Origin: an uncultured Collinsella sp.
GTDB taxonomy: Bacteria > Actinomycetota > Coriobacteriia > Coriobacteriales > Coriobacteriaceae
Direction of reading: 5' to 3'
Assembly: GCA_959596505.1 (NCBI GenBank)
Contig: CAUFWM010000034.1
Coordinates: 1 to 14,925, forward strand
Length of the DNA stretch: 14,925 nucleotides
The position numbers and the translations under genes were made by a program. Below are positions 9,439-14,925 of this stretch, in pieces (position 1 is the first letter of the stretch; every line of letters starts with the position of its first letter). The notes under the pieces are model-generated. The model made no database searches. It was given only the letters and a program-made list of their open reading frames with translations, and had not been told where the DNA came from.

Positions 9439-9665
9439 GACTTCACCTCTAATGAATATGTATGGTTAGGCACGATAGCATTTCTTAAAGTTGTTTAAAC
9501 CGATTATCGGCAAAGCGACAGGATTTAACCGTTGACGGTTTCTGTCCCGCCCAAACCGGTTTCGATCAAAACTGCCGGTACGACAATCGTCTGGTCCTCT
9601 ACAATGAATCCATTGTTTAAACGTTTCACCACGCGCAACGCGCCTCGATATTCGGGAGGCAGAAC
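9439..9665. promoter_or_regulatory. Divergent control region between the GntR and PTS genes
   Basis: This 227-bp region holds two identical decamers TTGTTTAAAC, at 9491-9500 (near the regulator) and 9613-9622 (near the PTS start), matching sites upstream of the ABC operon. A -10-like TACAAT at 9600-9605 lies just before the second decamer, so that site would cover the likely transcription start; no good -35 is seen. Other palindromes are CCGATTATCGG (9500-9510), AACCGTTGACGGTT (9527-9540) and AAACCGGTTT (9553-9562), perhaps sites of a second regulator. GGGAGG (9654-9659) is the PTS ribosome-binding site. Confidence 0.6.
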
Positions 9666-12119
9666 ATGCTGCAAAAAATCCAACGCTTTGGCGGGGCAAT
9701 GTTCGCGCCCGCCATGCTGTTTTCCATATCGGGCCTTATGGTCGGCGTCTCCGCCCTCGCAACGTCTGCGGATATCGTCGGCGACCTCGCCGTATACGGA
9801 ACCCCTTGGTACGTTTTTTGGACTATCATTCAGCGCGGCTCGTGGACGGTCTTTAAACGACTTCCGCTCCTTTTTGCCGTAGCGCTTCCCATCGGCCTTG
9901 CCCAAAAGCAACCGGCACGTTGTTGCCTCGAGGCGCTCGTGGCTTATTTTGCCTATTGCTTCTTTTTGAGCGAGATCATCAAGCTAAGCGGAGACAACCT
10001 TGGACTTAAGTACCCGTCGTCTTTGACCCCCGCTAGCGGCATTACCATCATCGACGGCATCAAGACGCTCGACACCGGCATTATCGGCCCGCTAGCGGTA
10101 TCGGCAACCGTCGTCGCCATCCATGACTGCTTCTACGATGCCAAGGTCCCCGATTGGCTCGGCACCTTCTCGGGTTCCTCGCTGGTCTACCTCATCAGCT
10201 TTTTTGCCGTGTTCGCCCTTGCCGCCATCTCGGCCGCCATCGTGCCCTTCGTATACGCAGCGACCGAAACGCTGCGCCACGCACTTGTGGGCGTCGGCCC
10301 CCTCGGCGTGGGTATCTTTGCGTTTTTGGAGCGAGCACTCGAGCCCATGGGGCTGCACCACCTGCTCTACATGCCTATCTACTACGACAATTTAGTTATT
10401 AACGACGGTATCTACGCCACGTGGACCAATTTGCTCCCCATTCTCTCCCATAGCACGCGCCCCCTCAATGAGCTTGCGCCGTGGGCTGGTTTCACCGCCA
10501 CCGGCTGGGTCAAGCTCTTTGGCCTTCCTGCCATCGCCGTTGCGTTCTACACCACCGCCAAGCCCGAACGCCGCGCTGGCCTCAAGGCCATCCTTCTGCC
10601 CGCCATCGTCGCTTCGGCGGTCTGCGGCGTCACCGAGCCGCTCGAGTTTCTCTTTATGTTCACCTATCCCGGGCTCTTTTTGCTCTATGCCGCCCTATCT
10701 TCCTGCCTCGCCATGGCTATGAACTTCTTTGGCGTCGTTGGCATCTTCTCGGGCGGCTTTATGGAAATGGCTGCCTTCAACTTTATCCCGCTCATGCGGG
10801 CGCATGCCGGCTCCTACCTTTTGGCACTCGGAATCGGACTCATCTTTAGCGTCATCTTCTTTCTGAGCTTTCGAGGTCTTATCCTGACCTTTGACCTTAA
10901 AACCCCGGGACGCGAGGACCATATCGCCAGCAACGCGGCGCTCTCACGCTTGACGGGAAACGACGTTGACGAAAAGCGCTCATCCAAAACCGGCGCTTCC
11001 GGCAACCAAGCCTCACAAGATCATCTCCTCGCCGAGCAGGTTGTGACGCTTCTGGGCGGCGTCTCCAACATTGCGGGCGCAACCAACTGCGCCACGCGTC
11101 TGCGCGTCGAAGTCGTGGATCCCTCCATCGTCGCGGACAATGCGACCTTTGTCGCAGCGGGTGCCAAAGGCCTCATCGTCACCGGCAAGACCGCTCAGGT
11201 AATCATCGGCATCTCGGTACCCCGCGTCAAAGAACACTTTGATCAGATTATGGGACTCGAACCGGGTTTTGCATTCGCCGCCTCGCCTTTTCATGCCGGC
11301 GATGGCGCCAAAAAGTATGGCAATGTCTGCTTCTTCGACATCGACGGTACGCTCGCCTGGCAAGATCCCAAACTTGCCCAAGAGCTCCCCGAGGGCGAGC
11401 GAGATCTTTCCCCCTATCCCAACGAGACGGTTGCACAGGCAATTCGCACGTTTGTCGCCAACGGCAACAAAGCTTTTATCTGTACGGGGCGCACCCTCAG
11501 CTGCATCCATCCCAAGCTGCTCGAACTGCCGTGGGCAGGCGTCGTGTGCCTCGCGGGCGGTTACGCCGAACTCGAGGGGCGCGTCGTGCGAAACGCTGCC
11601 ATAAGCCCCGGCATGTTACAGCGCCTCGCCCCCTATCTCGAGCAATCGGGCGAGGTCATTCGCTTTGAGGGCCTCAACGGCGTGGTGCGCATGAGTGCAG
11701 ATGCCCCCGAGACGTACGGATACGCACGCACCGTGGGCGACGCCGTCACACAACTTGAGCACTACAACGCCTATAAAATTCTTATGTCCACGCCACTTGC
11801 CAACCGCATCGCCCAAGATGAAGAGCTTGGACCCCTGCTCTGCCTCAATGAGCTCGAACTCGAGGTCACAGAAATCTCGCCTCGCGAGTGCACCAAACGG
11901 GCCGGAATCAAGGCCGTGCTTGACGCCCTGGGGCCAGACCACGGCACCGTATATGGCATTGGCGACGCGAGTAACGACATCGCCCTCATGGAGGCGGTCG
12001 ATGTTGGCATCGCTATGGGCAACGCGCCGGACTTCCTCAAGGAAAAGGCCGACTACGTAACCGACAGCTTCGACCACGACGGCGTCGTCACCGCGCTCGA
12101 ACACTTTGGGCTTATCTAG
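9666..12119 (+). CDS. Alpha-glucoside-type PTS EIICB fused to a Cof-type HAD phosphatase
   Basis: An 817-residue protein joining sugar import with a phosphatase. EIIC (about 1-415) begins MLQKIQRFGGAMFAPAMLF, very like GlvC/alpha-glucoside permeases, with WTVFKRLPLLFAVALPIGLA and the substrate-site motif GVTEPLEF (321-328). A linker leads to EIIB (about 455-540) with the phosphorylated Cys475 in TNCATRLRV. From about 553 a HAD-IIB (Cof) domain follows with all four motifs: FDIDGT (Asp558, Asp560), FICTGRT, Lys744 in CTKRAG, and GDASND (Asp767, Asp771). No EIIA is present, so a separate EIIA (Crr-like) must donate phosphate. The ATG at 9666 has GGGAGG upstream. Inferred role: import and phosphorylate an alpha-glucoside such as maltose or trehalose, then dephosphorylate it or a related sugar phosphate, perhaps to limit toxic build-up. 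No 6-phospho-alpha-glucosidase gene is seen beside it. Confidence 0.92.
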   Translation: MLQKIQRFGGAMFAPAMLFSISGLMVGVSALATSADIVGDLAVYGTPWYVFWTIIQRGSWTVFKRLPLLFAVALPIGLAQKQPARCCLEALVAYFAYCFFLSEIIKLSGDNLGLKYPSSLTPASGITIIDGIKTLDTGIIGPLAVSATVVAIHDCFYDAKVPDWLGTFSGSSLVYLISFFAVFALAAISAAIVPFVYAATETLRHALVGVGPLGVGIFAFLERALEPMGLHHLLYMPIYYDNLVINDGIYATWTNLLPILSHSTRPLNELAPWAGFTATGWVKLFGLPAIAVAFYTTAKPERRAGLKAILLPAIVASAVCGVTEPLEFLFMFTYPGLFLLYAALSSCLAMAMNFFGVVGIFSGGFMEMAAFNFIPLMRAHAGSYLLALGIGLIFSVIFFLSFRGLILTFDLKTPGREDHIASNAALSRLTGNDVDEKRSSKTGASGNQASQDHLLAEQVVTLLGGVSNIAGATNCATRLRVEVVDPSIVADNATFVAAGAKGLIVTGKTAQVIIGISVPRVKEHFDQIMGLEPGFAFAASPFHAGDGAKKYGNVCFFDIDGTLAWQDPKLAQELPEGERDLSPYPNETVAQAIRTFVANGNKAFICTGRTLSCIHPKLLELPWAGVVCLAGGYAELEGRVVRNAAISPGMLQRLAPYLEQSGEVIRFEGLNGVVRMSADAPETYGYARTVGDAVTQLEHYNAYKILMSTPLANRIAQDEELGPLLCLNELELEVTEISPRECTKRAGIKAVLDALGPDHGTVYGIGDASNDIALMEAVDVGIAMGNAPDFLKEKADYVTDSFDHDGVVTALEHFGLI

Positions 12120-12127
12120 CCGAGCCC

Positions 12128-12150
12128 CTTGCCGCGTTTGCAGCCGCAAG
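12128..12150 (+). other. Weak hairpin after the PTS fusion gene
   Basis: Arms CTTGCCGC (12128-12135) and GCCGCAAG (12143-12150) pair at seven of eight positions around a 7-base loop, nine bases after the stop codon. No T-run follows, so termination here is doubtful. Confidence 0.35.
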
Positions 12151-12235
12151 ACTCAATCTCCTTCAACCGCCGCGCTCGACGCCCTAATGTGGCAATATGT
12201 TGTCTGCATAATGCAACGATGCAACCTAAGAAAGA

Positions 12236-13261
12236 ATGCGAGAACCCGTGTCCAGTCCGTTTACCAGCTTTTTAGCCCAGCACTTTGACCAGATCAACGA
12301 CTATCTGGCCACGTTCTTTGACGGACAGGCGACCTCTGCCGATATCGAGCGCTACCTGTACGCGCCGCTCTCGGCTTTTACGGCCAACGCCGGCAAGCGC
12401 CACCGCCCGCTTATCTGCATGCTCGCCGCAACCGCAGTGGGCGGTAGCTTTGAGAGCGCCCGCAGCGCCGCGGCAGCTATCGAGCATTTCCAGTCGGGCG
12501 CGCTGATTCACGACGACATCGCCGATAACGGGCAGCTGCGCCGCGGCAAGCCCTGCATGCACCTCACCGAGGGCACGGGGCTTGCCATCAACTGCGGCGA
12601 CCTGGCACTTACCATGGTCACCAAGACGGTTCTCGACGACCCCACACTCGAGGCAGACGTGAAACTCCGTGTGCTCCACGAGCTCACCGAGATGATCGTT
12701 CGCACCATCGAGGGCCAGGCGCTCGACTTGGGCTGGGTCCGCGATGGACGCTTTGACATCTCGGTCGACGATTATCTGGACATGGCGACGCACAAGACCG
12801 CGTACTACAGCGGAGCCACGCCACTTGCCGCCGGAGCCATTATCGGCGGCGGCAGCGATGAGCAGATTGAGGCACTGCGCGCCTTTGGTCTGCACACGGG
12901 CCTTGCCTTTCAGATTCAGGACGATCTGCTCAACTTGATCGGCACCAAAGAGGCCGCCAACAAGGACTTCCGCACCGATATCACCGAGGGCAAGCGCACC
13001 CTCGTCGCCGTGCACGCCCTGTCAGACGAGCGTTATCACGACGAGGTCGAGGCAATCCTTTCCTCGGGCACCGAGGACCCCGTGCAACTTGCACGCGCCG
13101 TGGAAATCTTCCAGGAGACCGGCTCCATCGATTACGCCCACACTTACGCGCTCGACCTGACCGCCAAGGCGAAAGCGGCCATCGAGAACGTTGAGCTTGA
13201 TCCGCACGCACGCGAGCTGTTCCTCTCCATGGCAGATTTCTTTGTAGAGCGCCTTAACTAG
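12236..13261 (+). CDS. Polyprenyl diphosphate synthase (trans-isoprenyl chain elongation)
   Basis: Cytoplasmic enzyme that condenses isopentenyl diphosphate onto an allylic diphosphate to make quinone- or other prenyl side chains. The 341-residue product has GKRHRPLICML, the first aspartate-rich motif HDDIADN (Asp93, Asp94, Asp97) followed by GQLRRGKP, a KTAYYSGATPLAAGAI helix, and the second motif FQIQDDLLNLIG (Asp229, Asp230), where the usual third Asp is Asn233. DFRTDITEGKRTL follows as in the family. Start is uncertain: ATG 12236 has only a weak AAGAAAG upstream, and GTG 12248 (giving VSSPFTSF...) is possible. Chain length cannot be decided. It lies 116 bases after the PTS fusion gene and is unlikely to belong to that sugar unit. 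Direct repeats ATGCAAC at 12211-12217 and 12219-12225 lie just upstream. Confidence 0.9.
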   Translation: MREPVSSPFTSFLAQHFDQINDYLATFFDGQATSADIERYLYAPLSAFTANAGKRHRPLICMLAATAVGGSFESARSAAAAIEHFQSGALIHDDIADNGQLRRGKPCMHLTEGTGLAINCGDLALTMVTKTVLDDPTLEADVKLRVLHELTEMIVRTIEGQALDLGWVRDGRFDISVDDYLDMATHKTAYYSGATPLAAGAIIGGGSDEQIEALRAFGLHTGLAFQIQDDLLNLIGTKEAANKDFRTDITEGKRTLVAVHALSDERYHDEVEAILSSGTEDPVQLARAVEIFQETGSIDYAHTYALDLTAKAKAAIENVELDPHARELFLSMADFFVERLN

Positions 13262-13317
13262 CGGGGTTATAAAACCTGTCAGCAGCGTATTTGGGTACAA
13301 CTTGCTACACTGTTGAG

Positions 13318-13331
13318 TGCATGTTTATGCA
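13318..13331. promoter_or_regulatory. Small inverted repeat upstream of the PG-binding protein gene
   Basis: TGCAT-GTTT-ATGCA is a perfect short dyad in the 137-bp gap before the next gene. No clear promoter boxes were recognised around it, and there is no terminator after the prenyl synthase gene, so read-through is possible. Confidence 0.25.
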
Positions 13332-13398
13332 TCCCTTTGCGTTGTCTATCCGACACACGCTCAAATAGTACGAATGGTACGCCGAAAGGGGTTCGTTC

Positions 13399-14304
13399 AT
13401 GGAACCTATTACAACGGGCATGCAGGGAGCAGCCGTCGAGGACGTCCAGTCCCGCCTTCTGCAGCTCGGCTATACAATCGATGACACCGAGGTCGCCGAT
13501 AAGCGCTTTGGCGCCACCACCGAGCAGGCCGTTGGCACCTTTAGGCTCGACAGCGGTCTTGCCGCCAGTCACGCCGTTGACATTCCCTGCTGGAGTGCCC
13601 TGGTCGACGCCTCGTATAAACTGGGCGATCGTACGCTCTATCTGCGTATGCCCAATTTCCATGGTGCCGACGTTCAGGCCCTGCAGAGGGCGCTCAACGT
13701 TTTGGGCTTTGCCTGCGGTGAGGACGACGGCTATTTTGGCCCGCACACCGAGGCCGCTCTGCAGCAGTTCCAAGAAAATGTCGGCCTGTTTGCCGATGGC
13801 ATGGCGTTCCAGGATACCTACGCCTATATCAACCGCCTGCATCACGTGTGGGAGGGCAAGCCCTCGGTTACCGAGGCCGAGTCGCGCATCGGCTTTGCCC
13901 GCGCCGCCAACGTTCTCGAGCGCTTCCAGATTGCCGTCATCGGTGAGGACCCCATCGCGCGTAGCGTTGCATCGCGCATGTGGAACATCGCCACGGCGAC
14001 GACCGACAGCAGCGGCATGATGCTTTGCGATTCCGAGGTTCCGACCGACGTGGATCTGGTGCTCGAGATCGCAAGCGATGAGCTGCCCGCAGATGCTGCG
14101 CCGCGCGCCACGATCGCCCTTGCCGAGTGTCACAACCTTGCACAGCGCATCCGCACCGCCAATGTCGCCGCGCAGCAAAAGCCCGCGCGCATTCGCATTG
14201 AGCTCACGGGCATGACGCGCTACAACGGAACCTTCACCGCAAGTGATGCGCAGACACTCGCCGTACGCCTGCTCGATGGCGTTTGCGATGCCCTCGCAGA
14301 TTAG
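13399..14304 (+). CDS. Protein with two peptidoglycan-binding-like domains, no signal peptide
   Basis: A 301-residue protein. Two PG_binding_1-type repeats are visible: about 6-68 (GAAVEDVQSRLLQLGY ... FGATTEQAVGTFRLDSGL) and about 77-143 (GADVQALQRALNVLGF ... DGYFGPHTEAALQQFQENVGL). The rest (about 165-301) is an alpha/beta domain I do not recognise firmly; its helix/strand order and ending (ARIRIELTGMTRYN ... AQTLAVRLLDGVCDAL) loosely recall a degenerate Amidase_3 domain, but no catalytic His/Glu set is visible. The N-terminus MEPITTGMQG has no signal peptide or membrane segment. Start supported by GAAAGGGG seven bases upstream. By analogy with actinobacterial CwlM, a cytoplasmic inactive amidase-like regulator of cell-wall synthesis, a regulatory role is possible; this is inference. 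The stop is 38 bases before tRNA-Gln, so co-transcription is possible. Confidence 0.8.
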   Translation: MEPITTGMQGAAVEDVQSRLLQLGYTIDDTEVADKRFGATTEQAVGTFRLDSGLAASHAVDIPCWSALVDASYKLGDRTLYLRMPNFHGADVQALQRALNVLGFACGEDDGYFGPHTEAALQQFQENVGLFADGMAFQDTYAYINRLHHVWEGKPSVTEAESRIGFARAANVLERFQIAVIGEDPIARSVASRMWNIATATTDSSGMMLCDSEVPTDVDLVLEIASDELPADAAPRATIALAECHNLAQRIRTANVAAQQKPARIRIELTGMTRYNGTFTASDAQTLAVRLLDGVCDALAD

Positions 14305-14342
14305 GTAAACTAAACGGGTTGCTTTTGGGCAACACCACACAT

Positions 14343-14414
14343 TGGGACGTAGTTCAACGGTAGAACTCCGGTTTTTGGTGCCGGCTGTTGGGGGTTCGAA
14401 TCCCTCCGTCCCAG
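14343..14414 (+). tRNA. tRNA-Gln (anticodon UUG)
   Basis: A 72-base cloverleaf: acceptor arms TGGGACG (14343-14349) and CGTCCCA (14407-14413), D-arm AGTTC...GAACT, anticodon stem CCGGT/GCCGG with loop TTTTGGT giving anticodon TTG, T-arm GGGGG-TTCGAAT-CCCTC and discriminator G. The terminal CCA is not encoded directly after the discriminator (CCC follows). A terminator follows at once. Confidence 0.95.
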
Positions 14415-14427
14415 CCCCAAAGAACAT

Positions 14428-14463
14428 AGCGCTCCAGGCTCTTATGAACCTGGAGCGCTTTTT
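14428..14463 (+). terminator. Rho-independent terminator of tRNA-Gln
   Basis: A perfect 11-bp stem (AGCGCTCCAGG at 14428-14438 with CCTGGAGCGCT at 14449-14459), a 10-base loop and TTTTT at 14459-14463. Confidence 0.93.
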
Positions 14464-14468
14464 CGTGG

Positions 14469-14593
14469 GCATGCGGAGGGATTCGAACCCGCAAGGAATC
14501 TACCTATATAAGACAGACGCCCCAGGCCCATAACGACCAAGAGCGCCTTGCATCTAGAATTATCAGCCCAGTTCCGAAAAGCGAGCCGCATGC
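14469..14593 (-). other. tRNA-like T-arm fragment closed by an 8-bp helix
   Basis: On the minus strand, 14494-14474 matches the T-arm and first acceptor bases of tRNA-Gln at 20 of 21 positions, including GGTTCGAATCCCTCCG without a gap. Just beyond it GCATGCGG (14469-14476) can pair with CCGCATGC (14586-14593), as an acceptor stem would, but the 125-base interior shows no D-arm and the T-stem has a C-T mismatch. It could be a decayed tRNA, the 3' tRNA piece left at an attachment site, or part of an RNA with a tRNA-like end. A complete tmRNA was looked for and not found. Confidence 0.45.
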
Positions 14594-14598
14594 AACAA

Positions 14599-14641
14599 CT
14601 AAGCCACCACAGGCCCCGGGAGAGCGGGGACACCGGCTTAG
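14599..14641 (+). other. Nested hairpin in the gene-free stretch
   Basis: CTAAGCC (14599-14605) pairs with GGCTTAG (14635-14641) and encloses CCCCG (14614-14618) paired with CGGGG (14625-14629) around a GGAGAG loop. No protein gene covers it. Confidence 0.4.
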
Positions 14642-14701
14642 GTTTATCGCGAGTTCCGCACGAACAGGAGGCCACGTGACCTCGATGTTTTGGACGTGAC
14701 A

Positions 14702-14807
14702 GCGAGAGGGGTCCTGGTATGGCAAGGTGACGTGAAACAAGGCGGCGCTGACCTTCTGGTCGCGCCGCCGAAGTTGAACGTCAGATTGCCGTGCCAGGGC
14801 CCCTCGC
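14702..14807 (+). ncRNA. Candidate structured RNA: long rod-like hairpin
   Basis: Bases 14706-14725 pair without interruption with 14786-14805 (20 bp, three of them T-G wobbles). After a 2x2 internal loop, 14728-14733 pair with 14778-14783; after a second 2x2 loop of G/A bases, 14736-14738 pair with 14773-14775; then GGCGGCGC (14741-14748) pairs with 14762-14769 and, past one bulged T, GACC with GGTC around a TTCT loop. All three non-Watson-Crick pairs in the long helix are wobbles only if the plus strand is the RNA; on the minus strand they become A-C mismatches. No family recognised: it does not fit SRP RNA, RNase P RNA, tmRNA or a riboswitch known to me. Promoter not seen. A decayed DNA palindrome is the alternative. 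Confidence 0.4.
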
Positions 14808-14811
14808 AGCG

Positions 14812-14842
14812 TCAAGAAGACCGCCGTTCGGTAGAACGGCGG
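14812..14842 (-). terminator. Terminator of the minus-strand gene at the right edge
   Basis: A perfect 9-bp stem (CCGCCGTTC at 14821-14829 with GAACGGCGG at 14834-14842) with a 4-base loop lies two bases after the stop codon of the edge gene and is followed on the minus strand by TCTTCTT. Confidence 0.7.
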
Positions 14843-14844
14843 AA

Positions 14845-14925
14845 CTAATTGTTCAGCATGCGGTCGAAGCTTCCCGAGTCGCCATCCCGATAGTCGGCGG
14901 TCATCAGAATCTCCTGCGGAATGCG
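14845..14925 (-). CDS. C-terminal end of an unidentified protein, 5' part outside window
   Basis: The minus strand is open from the right edge to a TAG at 14847-14845, reading RIPQEILMTADYRDGDSG then SFDRMLNN. About 20 of 26 third codon positions are G or C, as in the real genes of the window, and a hairpin terminator begins two bases later; both support a true gene end. The 26 residues are too few to name a family. It converges on the tRNA-Gln transcript. Confidence 0.6.
   Translation of the reverse strand, partial: RIPQEILMTADYRDGDSGSFDRMLNN

Noticed and set aside
13279..14472. 397-codon minus-strand frame across the PG-binding gene and tRNA-Gln
   Set aside because: It runs through the tRNA and its terminator and opposes a gene with clear repeats and a good ribosome-binding site.
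14504..14815. 103-codon minus-strand frame in the gene-free stretch
   Set aside because: It starts beside a terminator, coincides with the rod-like hairpin, has no ribosome-binding site and no domain-like composition.
14469..14847. tmRNA on the minus strand
   Set aside because: Length and a T-arm-like 3' end fit, but no 5' acceptor partner, no tag reading frame ending in ALAA-like codons, and no conserved 5' domain were found.

Overview
The window looks like chromosomal DNA of a GC-rich Gram-positive gut actinobacterium, most likely a Coriobacteriia member close to Collinsella. This is an inference from GC-rich third codon positions, lipoprotein-type solute binding and gene style; no search was run. 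Most of the window is a carbohydrate-uptake and alpha-glucan-use region, followed by housekeeping genes and an RNA gene.

Layout. (1) 1-3572, plus strand: 3' end of malQ (4-alpha-glucanotransferase), a terminator, complete glgP (glycogen/maltodextrin phosphorylase), a terminator. (2) 3608-3910: four hairpin units repeated at an exact 80-bp period, between the 3' ends of two convergent transcripts. (3) 3934-8412, minus strand: an ABC sugar importer operon in transcription order binding lipoprotein, two permeases, MsmK/UgpC-type ATPase, with GC-rich hairpins after the binding-protein gene and before the ATPase gene. (4) 8719-9438, minus: a GntR/HutC (TreR-like) regulator, divergent from (5) 9666-12119, plus: an alpha-glucoside-type PTS EIICB fused in one reading frame to a Cof-type HAD phosphatase. 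(6) 12236-14304, plus: a polyprenyl diphosphate synthase and a signal-less protein with two peptidoglycan-binding-type domains. (7) 14343-14463: tRNA-Gln(UUG) and its terminator. (8) 14464-14844: a stretch with no convincing protein gene but with strong secondary structure and an inverted copy of the tRNA T-arm. (9) 14845-14925, minus: the last codons of an unidentified gene.

How it fits together: the ABC importer and the PTS permease would bring in alpha-glucosides or maltodextrins; MalQ and GlgP would convert maltodextrins to glucose and glucose-1-phosphate. A shared motif (TTGTWTRAAC, four copies) occurs upstream of the ABC operon, the regulator and the PTS fusion gene, suggesting that the GntR protein controls all three. 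The most unusual items are the 80-bp-period hairpin array, the permease-phosphatase fusion, the shared operator motif, and the structured gene-free stretch near the right end.
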